From NCBI RefSeq assembly GCF_001698125.1, contig NZ_CP013854.1, forward strand, positions 1,612,001 through 1,676,000: DNA of 64,000 nucleotides, read 5' to 3'. The notes under the pieces are model-generated. The model was not told where the DNA came from, ran no database searches, and worked only from the letters and a program-made list of their open reading frames with translations. The stretch is from Pseudonocardia sp. HH130630-07 (GTDB lineage Bacteria > Actinomycetota > Actinomycetes > Mycobacteriales > Pseudonocardiaceae). The position numbers were made by a program, and so were the translations under genes. The first letter of the stretch is position 1, and each line of letters starts with the position of its first letter. Positions 42,802 to 54,437 of the stretch are shown here, piece by piece.

Positions 42802-44173
42802 CGGCGTCGTAGCGGGCCAGCGCCTCCTGCCGCTCGGCCTTGTGCTCGACCATCGGCTCCGGGTAGCCCTCCGGGATGCCGTCGGCGAGCTTCCAGGGCT
42901 GGTGCACGGCCTTCCCGGACACCTCGGCCAGCTCCGGGACCCACCGGCGCACGTAGTCCCCGTCGGGGTCGAACCGCTCCCCCTGGGTGATCGGGTTGAA
43001 GACCCGGAAGTACGGCGACGCGTCGGTCCCGGACCCGGCGGTCCACTGCCAGCCGTGCTGGTTCGAGGCGAGATCGCCGTCGACCAGCAGCTGCATGAAG
43101 TGCCGGGCGCCCCACCACCACGGCAGGTGCAGGTCCTTCACCAGGAACGACGCGACGACCATCCGCACCCGGTTGTGCATCCACGCCTGGGCCCGGAGCT
43201 GGCGCATCCCGGCGTCGACGATCGGGAACCCGGTCCGGCCCTTCTGCCAGCGCTCGAAGTCGGCCCGGGCGCTCTCGTCGGTGCGCAGCGGCAGGTGGTC
43301 GAAGGACCGGTCGTAGTTGCCCCGCGCCGAGTCCGGGCGGCGGTGCAGCACGTCGGCGTAGAACTCCCGCCAGGCGATCTCGGTGCGGTACGCCTTGACC
43401 GAGTCGCCGCGGTGCTTCGCGAGGTCGGCGAGCATCGTGCGCGGGTGCACGCAGCCGTACTTGAGGTAGGGCGACATCCCGGACGTCCCGCGCTTCGCCG
43501 GCAGGTCGCGGTCGGAGTCGTAGTCCATGACGCCCTCGTCGAGGAAGTCGTCCCAGCGGTCCAGACCGGCCTGCTCGCCGGGTTCGGGCAGGTCGGACTC
43601 GCAGGACTCGTCGTGCGGCACCTGGACCGCGCGCGGCCCGCCGTCCTTGCCGGACGGATCCATCCAGGTACAGGTCGACGCCGAGGTCTCGGCCGGGGAC
43701 CGCCAGCCGTGGTCGGTCCAGGCCCGGCTGAACGGGGTGAACACCTTGAAGGGGTCACCGTCGCCCTTGGTGACCCGGCCGGGTGCGACGGCGTACGGGG
43801 ACCCGGTGCGGACGAGCTCGACGTCGCCCTCGGCGAGCGCCTGCTCGACCCTGCCGTCGCGTTCGCTCCCGTAGGGACCGAAGTCCGCGGCGATGTGCAC
43901 CGTCCCGGCCCCGACGGCCGCCGCCACCCGCGGGACGACGTCGGCCGGGTCGCCCTTCACCACGAGCAGTCTCCCGCCGAGCGCGGAGTCCAGTTCCCGC
44001 AGGCAGCCGTAGAGGAAGTTCGTGCGCGCCGCCCCGGCCGGCCCGAGCAGCGTCGGGTCCAGCACGAACAGCGCGAGCGCTCGGTCCGCGGCATCGGCGG
44101 CGGCGAGGAAGATCGGTTGGTCGGCGACCCGGAGGTCACGCCGGAACCAGACGACGGCGGTACTGGACGACAT
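42785..44173 (-). CDS. phrB: Deoxyribodipyrimidine photolyase
   Basis: The 462-residue protein has the N-terminal antenna-binding alpha/beta domain (VVWFRRDLRVADQPIF) and the C-terminal FAD-binding domain with SPYLKYGCVHPRTML, TGFPIVDAGMRQLRAQAWMHNR (motif core DAGMRQL) and NQHGWQWTAGSGTDASPYFR. It repairs cyclobutane pyrimidine dimers by light-driven electron transfer. The trailing FDPDGDYVRRWVPEL is typical of class I enzymes. It converges on the ABC permease gene with a 17-bp overlap. Confidence 0.93.
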   Translation of the reverse strand: MSSSTAVVWFRRDLRVADQPIFLAAADAADRALALFVLDPTLLGPAGAARTNFLYGCLRELDSALGGRLLVVKGDPADVVPRVAAAVGAGTVHIAADFGPYGSERDGRVEQALAEGDVELVRTGSPYAVAPGRVTKGDGDPFKVFTPFSRAWTDHGWRSPAETSASTCTWMDPSGKDGGPRAVQVPHDESCESDLPEPGEQAGLDRWDDFLDEGVMDYDSDRDLPAKRGTSGMSPYLKYGCVHPRTMLADLAKHRGDSVKAYRTEIAWREFYADVLHRRPDSARGNYDRSFDHLPLRTDESARADFERWQKGRTGFPIVDAGMRQLRAQAWMHNRVRMVVASFLVKDLHLPWWWGARHFMQLLVDGDLASNQHGWQWTAGSGTDASPYFRVFNPITQGERFDPDGDYVRRWVPELAEVSGKAVHQPWKLADGIPEGYPEPMVEHKAERQEALARYDAVKAAR

Positions 44174-44243
44174 GCCGATCGACGCTAGCGGGACACCGCC
44201 CCGCCCGCCCGCCGACCCGGTGCGCCCCGCCCCGCCCCGGAGT

Positions 44244-44292
44244 CACTCATGGAGCTTCAGCCCGGTGACACGAGGCTGAAGCTCCATGAGTG
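44244..44292. repeat. 19-bp hairpin, copy 2 of the intergenic hairpin family
   Basis: CACTCATGGAGCTTCAGCC (44244-44262) pairs perfectly with its complement at 44274-44292, over 11 bases. It differs from copy 1 (23279-23327) at two arm positions, each matched by a compensating change on the other arm. It lies 26 bp downstream of the citrate synthase stop and may terminate that transcript. Confidence 0.75.
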
Positions 44293-44317
44293 CAACGACG
44301 AACGCGACGAGAAAGCG

Positions 44318-45628
<1,311 letters not shown>

Positions 45629-45643
45629 GTGGAGGTTCCCTCT

Positions 45644-45653
45644 CACAGCTGTG
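45644..45653. promoter_or_regulatory. CACAGCTGTG palindrome in the citrate synthase leader
   Basis: This perfect 10-bp palindrome lies 15 bp before the gltA start, and a TATAGA (minus strand, about 45657-45662) lies just upstream as a possible -10 box. A -35 box 17 bp further upstream would fall on the IS630 junction. Confidence 0.4.
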
Positions 45654-45683
45654 GGATCTATATCGGGTCTGCGGCACACGCTA

Positions 45684-46885
45684 GTGCCTCGTCAGGCAAT
45701 GTTGGGTAGGTAATCCGGCCTGCGGATCTTGGACTCGGGCGCGAAGTGTTTCTTGGGTCGGGCGTGGCGGTTGGCCCAGCGGATGTAGCCGGCGATCGCG
45801 GCTTCCTGGGCGGTGTGGGAGGGGTAGTCGCTGCCGTCGAGGGTGAAGTAGCGCAGCGCGGTGAACTCCGACTCGATCCAGTTCAGCCAGGACGCGTTCG
45901 TGGGGGTGAGCACCAGCTCGACGTCGTGGTCGTGGCACCAGTGCGCGACATCGGTGCGCAGGTGCGGGGAGAAGTTGTCGCAGACCACGTGCAGACCGCC
46001 GGTGGGGAAACGGCGGCGCAGCTGGCGGAGGAAGTCGAGGAACTCGCGGCCGCGTTTGCGGTCACGGAGCCGGTAGAACAGCTGCCCGGAGGCCAGGTCC
46101 AGACCGGCGAACATGTGCCGGACCCCGCTGTGACGGCTATAGGTGGCCCGTAGCCGGGCCGGGCGCCGGATCGGGAACCAGCCCCGACCGGGGCGGGGCA
46201 GCAGGTTCAGCGGCCCGAACTCATCGACACAGATCACCCGCGCACCCGGTTCGAGGCGACCGTCGGCGGCGCGGTCGTAGAGGTCGAGGATCCGGTTCAT
46301 CTTCTCCACGAACCGCGGGTCCCGGCTGGCCTTCCAGGTCTTCGTGGCCTGCCAGCGGACCCCGGCGTCACGCAGGACCTGGCGGACGGTCTCGACGCTG
46401 ATCACGACCCGGTGTGCGGCGGCGAGGTGTTCGACCAGCTTGGCCAGGCTCCAGGTGGTGAACGGCAACCCGACCTGCTGGGGCGGGGTGCGAGCGACCC
46501 GGCAGATCAGCTCACGGACGTGGGGACCGAACCTACGGGGTCGGCCCCCGCTCCATTTTGGGTCCAAAGCGGCGAAGCCCTGCTGGTTGAACGCGTGGAT
46601 CACCTCCCGCGCGTACTGCGGCTTCGCCGCGAACATCATCGCGGCCTCGGTCGCGGTCCGGCCCTGCACCGAGGCCAGCACGATCCCCGCCCGCCGCAAC
46701 CGGACCCGGTCCCGCGCCGTGCGCGTGATCCTGACCAATCGCTGGGCCTCGTCCGGGGTCAGTCCCCGGACGAACACCTCCGGCTGTCGCGCCACGGCCA
46801 TCACCTCCGGCGCACAGCCTCCTGCGCCAGACCGGGACGGATCAAGCCGACACGATTACGTCCCCAACGTTCCCGGACGCGGCAC
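45684..46885 (-). mobile_element. IS630-family insertion sequence
   Basis: The 1202-bp element starts GTGCCTCGTCAGGCAATG on the left and ends with the matching inverted repeat (right end, reverse complement GTGCCGCGTCCGGGAACG). The terminal repeats agree at 19 of about 23 positions. Both ends are flanked by TA (45682-45683 and 46886-46887), the standard IS630 target duplication. It carries one intact transposase, so it is probably active or recent. The insertion separates citrate synthase from its former upstream sequence. Confidence 0.85.
45692..46804 (-). CDS. IS630-family transposase
   Basis: The 370-residue protein has a helix-turn-helix N-terminus and a DDE catalytic domain: first Asp in VICVDEFGPLNLL, second Asp in HVVCDNFSPH and the Glu in NWIESEFTALRYF. 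These match IS630/Tc1-mariner-type enzymes that insert at TA. The frame is intact. The start is GTG at 46804 or ATG at 46801. The stop is eight bases from the left end of the element. Confidence 0.92.
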   Translation of the reverse strand: MMAVARQPEVFVRGLTPDEAQRLVRITRTARDRVRLRRAGIVLASVQGRTATEAAMMFAAKPQYAREVIHAFNQQGFAALDPKWSGGRPRRFGPHVRELICRVARTPPQQVGLPFTTWSLAKLVEHLAAAHRVVISVETVRQVLRDAGVRWQATKTWKASRDPRFVEKMNRILDLYDRAADGRLEPGARVICVDEFGPLNLLPRPGRGWFPIRRPARLRATYSRHSGVRHMFAGLDLASGQLFYRLRDRKRGREFLDFLRQLRRRFPTGGLHVVCDNFSPHLRTDVAHWCHDHDVELVLTPTNASWLNWIESEFTALRYFTLDGSDYPSHTAQEAAIAGYIRWANRHARPKKHFAPESKIRRPDYLPNIA

Positions 46886-46925
46886 TAGTCCGCCGAACGG
46901 GATCCGCAGAACGCGGCGACGAGAG

Positions 46926-48395
46926 TCACCCCGGCGGTTCCTTCGTCACCGGTGCCCGGTATCGGAGGAACTCGGGGAACCGCGCGACACACGCGAGTGT
47001 GCCGACAATCACGGCGACGCCGCCGAGGGTCGCGGTGAGCCCCGGACCGATCCCGGCGGCCGCCGGTCCGTGCCACAGGTCCGCCAGCCGCGGCCCGCCG
47101 GCGACGACCACGATGAACACGCCCTGCATCCGGCCGCGCATCTCGTCGGTGGCGACGGTCTGCAGGATCGACGCCCGGTAGACCGAGCTGATGAGGTCAC
47201 CGGCACCGGCGACGGCCAGGGCCAGCACCGCGAGGAACAGCGACCCGGTGAGGCCGAACACGATGATCCCGCCGCCCCACACGCACACCGCCACGACCAC
47301 GGCCACGCCCTGCTGCTGCACCCGTTGCAGCCAGCCGGACAGGATCCCACCGGCGACCATGCCCAGCGGGATCGCGGCGAACAGCAGGCCCTGCTGGATC
47401 CCGCCCTCGGCCGAGCCGCCGAACGTGGTCGCCGCCATCTCGGGGAAGACGACGCGGGGCATGCCGAAGCCCATCGCGATGACGTCGATCAGGAACGAGA
47501 CCAGCAGGATCCGGTGCATGCCGACGTAGCGGAAGCCGTCGACCACCGCGCGGAACCCGGCCTTCGGGCGCCCGCCGTCGGCGGACCGGGCCGAGCTCGG
47601 CAGCGGCGGGAGCCGCCAGGTCGCCCACAGCGTGGCGAGCAGCGCGACAGCATCGAGCAGGTAGAGCGTGGACAGACCGATGAACGGGATCAGCACCCCG
47701 GCGAGCAGCGGCCCGAGCACCGCGCCGACCTGGACCACCGTCATGTTCAGCGCGTTGGCCGCCGGGAGCTGCTCGGCGGGGAGCAGCCGGGGGATGACGG
47801 CGCTGCGCGTCGGCTGGTTCATCGCCAGCATCCCGGACTGCACCGCGAACAGCGACAGCACGAACCAGACGTTCCCGAGCCCGGTCGCCGACACCACCCA
47901 CAGTGCCAGCGACGTCAGCGCGATCCCCGAGCCGGTGAACAGCAGCATCACCCGCCGGTCGACGGCGTCGGCGATCGCGCCGCCCCACAGGCCGAACACC
48001 ACCAGCGGGACCAGCCCGAACAGCCCGGTCAGCCCGACGTAGACCGAGGAGCCGGTCAGCTCGTAGATCTGGATCGGGACGGCGACGACGGACAGCTGCG
48101 CCCCGATGACGGTCACGATCCCGGCCGTCCACAACCGGCGGTAGGCCGGGGTGCGCAGCGGCGTGGTGTCGGCGAACGCCGACCGCAGCGCGCCGGTGAC
48201 GCGCATCCCGACGGTCCGGGACCGGGTCGTCCGGGACCGGGTCGTCCGCGCCGTGCGCGCGGTCGCGGCGTCGGCGGAGGACTCGTTCAGGACCGGGCCG
48301 GTGGGCTCGCCCGGGACCGGCCGGGTCGGCGAGTCACGGTCCGGGCCCGGTACGGGCTCGGTGGGGCCCTCGCCCGGGTCGTTGCGCCTGCTCAC
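46926..48395 (-). CDS. MFS exporter (EntS-like)
   Basis: The 489-residue protein has a disordered Pro/Thr/Arg-rich N-terminus of about 60 residues and then about twelve helices. Motifs include YRRLWTAGIVTVIGAQLS at helix 1, VFGLWGGAIADAVDRRVML (loop 2-3 motif ADAVDRR) and TDEMRGRMQGVFIVV. The family includes siderophore and drug exporters. The GTG at 48395 is a plausible start; the ATG at 48206 would give a 426-residue protein without the tail. Neither has a strong ribosome binding site. Confidence 0.8.
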   Translation of the reverse strand: MSRRNDPGEGPTEPVPGPDRDSPTRPVPGEPTGPVLNESSADAATARTARTTRSRTTRSRTVGMRVTGALRSAFADTTPLRTPAYRRLWTAGIVTVIGAQLSVVAVPIQIYELTGSSVYVGLTGLFGLVPLVVFGLWGGAIADAVDRRVMLLFTGSGIALTSLALWVVSATGLGNVWFVLSLFAVQSGMLAMNQPTRSAVIPRLLPAEQLPAANALNMTVVQVGAVLGPLLAGVLIPFIGLSTLYLLDAVALLATLWATWRLPPLPSSARSADGGRPKAGFRAVVDGFRYVGMHRILLVSFLIDVIAMGFGMPRVVFPEMAATTFGGSAEGGIQQGLLFAAIPLGMVAGGILSGWLQRVQQQGVAVVVAVCVWGGGIIVFGLTGSLFLAVLALAVAGAGDLISSVYRASILQTVATDEMRGRMQGVFIVVVAGGPRLADLWHGPAAAGIGPGLTATLGGVAVIVGTLACVARFPEFLRYRAPVTKEPPG

Positions 48396-48574
48396 GAGAC
48401 CAGGTCTACACCCGCCCCCCGACACCGCGCCCGGCGCACCCGACCGCCCGTGGCGCGCCCCGGTCCGGCGCGCCGCTCCTTTAGCACGGGGCGCGGCACG
48501 CCGGGCGAGTACGCGGGTGCCGGGCCGGGTTGCGCGGGCAGGAAGGCGCGCGGCCCCGGTGCCGGCGACGCCGC

Positions 48575-48602
48575 GCCGGTGACGAGACGCCGGTGACGAG
48601 AC
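48575..48602. repeat. 14-bp tandem repeat, two copies
   Basis: GCCGGTGACGAGAC occurs twice in direct tandem (48575-48588 and 48589-48602), just past the pdxH stop. No function is evident. Confidence 0.6.
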
Positions 48603-48609
48603 GCGCGGG

Positions 48610-49263
48610 CTACGGCGCGAGCCGCCGGACCGACCAGCTGTCGTCGCGGCCGATGTCGAAGCGGAGCCGGTCGTGCATCCGGTCCTCCCGGCCCTGCCAG
48701 AACTCGACCTGCCACGGCAGGATCCGCCAGCCGCCCCAGTGCGGTGGCCGCGGGATCGCCTCGTTCCCCTCGAACCGTGCGGTCACCCCGGCCAGCGCCT
48801 GGTCCAGCACGTTCCGCCCGGCGACGACGGTCGACTGCGCCGACGCCCACGCCCCCAGCTGCGACCCGCGCGGGCGCAGCGCCCAGTAGGCGTCGGACTG
48901 GGCGTCGGAGCACCGCTCGACCCGGCCGGCGATCTGGACCTGACGCTGCAGGTCGTACCAGGGGAAGGTGGCCGACGCGACCCGCGTCCGGTTCAGGTCG
49001 TGGCTCTTGGACGAGGTGTAGTTGGTGTAGAAGACGATCCCGGCGGCGTCGATCCCCTTGCAGAGCACGGTGCGCGAGGAGGGCACGCCGTCCGGGTCCG
49101 CGGTGGCGAGGACCATCGCGTTCGGCTCGGCCGTCCCGGCGGCCCGGGCCTCGTCCAGCCAGCCGGTGAGCTGGTCGTGCCAGCTCGGGGCGAGATCGGC
49201 GACGTCGAGCGGGCGGCTCGCGTAGTCGATCCGCATCCGCTCCAGGCCCGGTGCGTCGGTCAT
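48610..49263 (-). CDS. pdxH: Pyridoxamine 5'-phosphate oxidase
   Basis: The 217-residue FMN protein has the family motifs: ATADPDGVPSSRTVLCKGID near residue 62, FYTNYTSSKSHDL, and the C-terminal PHWGGWRILPWQVEFWQG and RLRFDIGRDDSWSVRRLAP. It oxidises pyridoxine and pyridoxamine phosphate to pyridoxal phosphate. Pyridoxal phosphate is the cofactor of SerC, encoded 1.1 kb away. The ATG at 49263 starts MTDAPGLERM. It is a single gene with a short tandem repeat after the stop. Confidence 0.94.
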   Translation of the reverse strand: MTDAPGLERMRIDYASRPLDVADLAPSWHDQLTGWLDEARAAGTAEPNAMVLATADPDGVPSSRTVLCKGIDAAGIVFYTNYTSSKSHDLNRTRVASATFPWYDLQRQVQIAGRVERCSDAQSDAYWALRPRGSQLGAWASAQSTVVAGRNVLDQALAGVTARFEGNEAIPRPPHWGGWRILPWQVEFWQGREDRMHDRLRFDIGRDDSWSVRRLAP

Positions 49264-49353
49264 GGCTCTCCCTCTCCGGCGGGCGTGTCGTCCCGACCGT
49301 AGGCGGCCGGGTTCCGCCGTGCACCCGCCGAACGGCGGGCTCACGGCCACCCG

Positions 49354-51534
<2,181 letters not shown>

Positions 51535-51549
51535 CCCCGCGCACGCCGA

Positions 51550-51581
51550 CGGCCGGGTCCCGCGTCCGCGGGGCCCGGCCG
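51550..51581 (+). terminator. Terminator hairpin after serC
   Basis: Bases 51550-51563 pair with 51568-51581 in a 14-bp stem with one T-G wobble and a four-base loop, 15 bp after the serC stop. Confidence 0.75.
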
Positions 51582-51651
51582 CCTGTGCGTCGGCCGTTCG
51601 TTGTGTGATTGATAGCGACCCGTTGTAGTCACAGAAATCCCATGCGCCCCA

Positions 51652-51677
51652 GTTGCAACACGAATCACAATTTGTGA
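51652..51677. promoter_or_regulatory. Two adjacent palindromes in the sepH promoter region
   Basis: GTTGCAAC (51652-51659) and TCACAA-T-TTGTGA (51665-51677) are both perfect palindromes in an AT-rich island about 155-180 bp upstream of sepH. They may be regulator sites or part of the promoter. Confidence 0.45.
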
Positions 51678-51831
51678 GACGCTGCACACGGTGCGTGAGA
51701 GCGCCGTCCGGATCCCTCGGGCAGGTGGGCGTCGACTACCAGGCAGGACTCGCCCGGCGCGCCTCACCCGGCGCGGACCCCCGGGCATCTACCGTCACCC
51801 GGACGGGGACGAGCAGCAGGAGGGCTGATCC

Positions 51832-53712
51832 ATGCGTGCGTTGCGGGTCGTGGGGGTGACCGGGGACGGCTCGGTCGTCCTCGAGGACCCGGGGCGCCGC
51901 GAGCGCTACACGGTGCCGGCCGACGAACAGCTCCGCGCCGCCGCCCGCGGCGACGTGACGCGGCTCGGCCAGATCGCGATCGAGTTGGAGAGCCAGTTGC
52001 GCCCACGGGAGATCCAGGCACGCATCCGGGGTGGCGCGTCGGTCGACGAGGTCGCCGCCGCGGCCGGTGTCCCGACCCAGAAGATCGAGCGTTTCGCCTA
52101 CCCGGTCCTGCTCGAACGGTCCCGCACCGCCGAGCTGGCCCAGGGTGCGCACCCGCAGCGGGCCGACGGCCCCGACTCCCGCACCCTCGGCGAGACCGTC
52201 GCCCACACCTTCGGCCTCCGCGGCCAGGACTACGCCTCCGCCGGCTGGGACTCGTGGAAGGGCGAGGACGGCAAGTGGGTCGTCGTCCTCACCTGGCAGA
52301 CCGGCCGGTCGGACAACGCGGCGCACTGGGCCTTCCAGCCCGGGGCGCACGGCGGCACCGTCGTCGCACTCGACGAGCACGCCTCCGACCTCGTCGAGGG
52401 GCTGCCCGCCCGGCCGCTGCGGCCGCTCGGCGCCGTGGTCGACATGGCCCGCGAGGACGAGCCCCCCGCCGCACCCGCCGAGCCGGCCCGGGCCGTCGCC
52501 GGCGAGGCGGCGCCCGCGTCCACCGACGCCTGGCACGGCCGGGGCATCGCGCCGGAGCAGCGCCGGTCCAGCCCGCCGTCGCGGCACCGGATCGAGCCGC
52601 CGTCCCGGGCGGTCCCGCGCTCCGACGACGCCCGCCCGCCGGCTGCGGCGGCACCGGTCGCGACCCGCACCGAGCCCGGTCCGGCACCGGCGGCCGCCGA
52701 CGCCGGCACCACGCCCCCGGCCGACGAGAAGGTCGCCGCGGAGGCCGACACCCCCGGCACGACCGCCGCACCGGACACCCGGATCGTCACGCCCGCGACC
52801 GTCGCCGCCGCGGGCCCGGCCTCCGAGTCGGCCGTCTCCGAATCGGCCGCCACCGGCACGAGCCCGTCCGGCACGGCCACGTCCGGTACCGCCACGTCCG
52901 GCACCGCTGTCTCCGACATCGCGACCTCCGACACAGCCGTCTCCAGCGCAGCGACCTCCGGCACGGCGACGTCCGGCACGGCGACGTCCGGCACGGCGAC
53001 GTCCGGCACGGCGACGTCCGGCACCGCGGAGCCCGGCACCGCGGAGCCCGGCACCGTGGAGCCCGGCACCGCGGAGCCCGGGGCAACCGGACCCGCATCG
53101 CCGGACCCGGTCACGGCCGGATCCACCCCGGCCGACACCGGCACCCCGGTGACCGGCACTGCCGCGTCCACCGGCTCCGTCGGCACCGCGTCCACCGGCT
53201 CCGTCGATGCCGCCGGATCCACCGACACCGACACCGGCACCGTCTCCGCCGACGTCCCCGCCGCCGCCGCCGTCCCCCGGTCCGCCGACCCGGCCACCCC
53301 GGGTGGCCACGACACGGACACCCGCGGCACGGACCCGGTCGCGGCCGGACCGGCACCGGCGGCGCCGGTCGCGTCCACGGACACGGAACCGGACGCCCCG
53401 GCGCCCCGCAACGGCGCGCCGCAGGAGGTTTCCCAGACCGCGTCCGCCCCGGCCGGTACCGCGGCGAGCACGCCGGAGCCCACCGACACGCAGCCCGCCG
53501 CTCCGTCGGGGGCCACCGGCGCCACGGAGCCGGACGCCGCCGTCATCGGGGACGACCCGGCCGCCGTCACGGTCGCCGCCGACGCGACCGACGGCCCCGA
53601 GACGCCGCCACGCCCGCGGGGCACCGGCGCCGCCTCCCGGCGGACCAAGAAGGGCAAGCCGGTCATGCCGTCCTGGGACGAGGTCCTGCTGGGCGTCCGC
53701 GGCCAGCGCTGA
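51832..53712 (+). CDS. sepH: Septation protein SepH with an expanded repetitive linker
   Basis: The 626-residue protein has the N-terminal DUF3071 domain (1-170) with the helix-turn-helix VDEVAAAAGVPTQKIERFAYP, a very long Ala/Thr/Pro/Gly/Ser-rich linker, and the conserved C-terminal patch KPVMPSWDEVLLGVRGQR. SepH binds FtsZ and stimulates its assembly at division septa in actinobacteria. Typical SepH proteins are about 300-400 residues, so the linker is enlarged. It includes a 15-bp tandem repeat (unit ATSGT) at 52945-53025 and related copies around it. The start at 51832 follows an AGGAGGG. Confidence 0.93.
   Translation: MRALRVVGVTGDGSVVLEDPGRRERYTVPADEQLRAAARGDVTRLGQIAIELESQLRPREIQARIRGGASVDEVAAAAGVPTQKIERFAYPVLLERSRTAELAQGAHPQRADGPDSRTLGETVAHTFGLRGQDYASAGWDSWKGEDGKWVVVLTWQTGRSDNAAHWAFQPGAHGGTVVALDEHASDLVEGLPARPLRPLGAVVDMAREDEPPAAPAEPARAVAGEAAPASTDAWHGRGIAPEQRRSSPPSRHRIEPPSRAVPRSDDARPPAAAAPVATRTEPGPAPAAADAGTTPPADEKVAAEADTPGTTAAPDTRIVTPATVAAAGPASESAVSESAATGTSPSGTATSGTATSGTAVSDIATSDTAVSSAATSGTATSGTATSGTATSGTATSGTAEPGTAEPGTVEPGTAEPGATGPASPDPVTAGSTPADTGTPVTGTAASTGSVGTASTGSVDAAGSTDTDTGTVSADVPAAAAVPRSADPATPGGHDTDTRGTDPVAAGPAPAAPVASTDTEPDAPAPRNGAPQEVSQTASAPAGTAASTPEPTDTQPAAPSGATGATEPDAAVIGDDPAAVTVAADATDGPETPPRPRGTGAASRRTKKGKPVMPSWDEVLLGVRGQR
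52945..53025 (+). repeat. 15-bp coding minisatellite in sepH
   Basis: The unit ACGTCCGGCACGGCG repeats in near-perfect tandem, encoding ATSGT in each unit, and runs into related EPGTA units. Such repeats can change copy number by slippage and so alter linker length between strains. Confidence 0.75.
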
Positions 53713-53753
53713 GGACCGTGCCGGTCACCGGCACCACATCGGGGGGATCAGCG

Positions 53754-54434
53754 GTGATCGTCACGTTCGACCTGTTCAGCGCCATGACCGATGCCCGCGG
53801 CGGCGCGGCGACCACGTTCGGCGCGATGGCCGCCGAGCGCGGCTGGCCGGTGACCGGCCACCAGCTGTACGACGAGTGGGACCGGCACAACAAGGCCGCC
53901 CAGAAGAACGTCGACACCCGTACCGGCTGGACGAGCTTCCGCACCCTGTCCCGGGACGCCCTCGCGACCGCCTACACCGCCCTCGGCCTGGCGGCCGACC
54001 CCGAGGCCGACATCGATCGCGTGCAACGCTCCGTCGCCGAATGGCCGCTGTGGCCGGACATCCCCGACGGGATCCGCGCCGTCGCCGAGCACGCCAGGGT
54101 CGGGATCCTCTCCAACGTCGACGACGCACTCGTGACCACCACCCGGGCGCACCGTCTGGTCGATCCCGGCCTGGTCCTGACCTCGCAGCGCCTCGGTGCC
54201 TACAAGCCCGACGCGGCCCTCTACCGGCGGGCCCGCGACCTGCTCGGGGAGGGTTTCGTGCACGTCGCCGCGTCACCCCGCGACGTCGGCGGCGCGCTGG
54301 CCGCGGGCATCCGGACGGTCCGCCTCGTCCGGCCGGGGCACGTCCCCGATCCGGACGGACCGGTCCCCGGCTTCTCCGTCGACGACGCGGCCGACCTGAT
54401 GACCGTGCTCCCCGCGGCGGCCGGCCCGCGGTAG
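53754..54434 (+). CDS. HAD-superfamily hydrolase (haloacid dehalogenase type)
   Basis: The 226-residue protein starts VIVTFDLFSAMTDARGG, in which only the first Asp of the HAD DxDxT motif is kept. Type II haloacid dehalogenases share such a motif (FDxxGT). ILSNVDD is motif II, LGAYKPDAALY holds the motif III Lys, and HVAASPRDVGGALAAGI is motif IV. A substrate cannot be assigned. The GTG at 53754 has GGGGGG upstream. It follows sepH by 41 bp and converges on the TrmH gene with a three-base gap. Confidence 0.8.
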   Translation: MIVTFDLFSAMTDARGGAATTFGAMAAERGWPVTGHQLYDEWDRHNKAAQKNVDTRTGWTSFRTLSRDALATAYTALGLAADPEADIDRVQRSVAEWPLWPDIPDGIRAVAEHARVGILSNVDDALVTTTRAHRLVDPGLVLTSQRLGAYKPDAALYRRARDLLGEGFVHVAASPRDVGGALAAGIRTVRLVRPGHVPDPDGPVPGFSVDDAADLMTVLPAAAGPR

Positions 54435-54437
54435 GCC

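Noticed and set aside
44174..44317. Possible tRNA or small RNA in the hairpin region after gltA
   Set aside because: The structure is a single long stem with no cloverleaf arms, and a relative occurs elsewhere as a simple hairpin.
46344..48596. A 750-codon plus-strand frame across the IS630 end and the MFS gene
   Set aside because: It spans the IS boundary and two minus-strand genes and has no recognisable domain.
52861..53090. Short regular repeats that might be a CRISPR array
   Set aside because: The repeats are in-frame 15-bp coding units inside sepH, without unique spacers and without cas genes.
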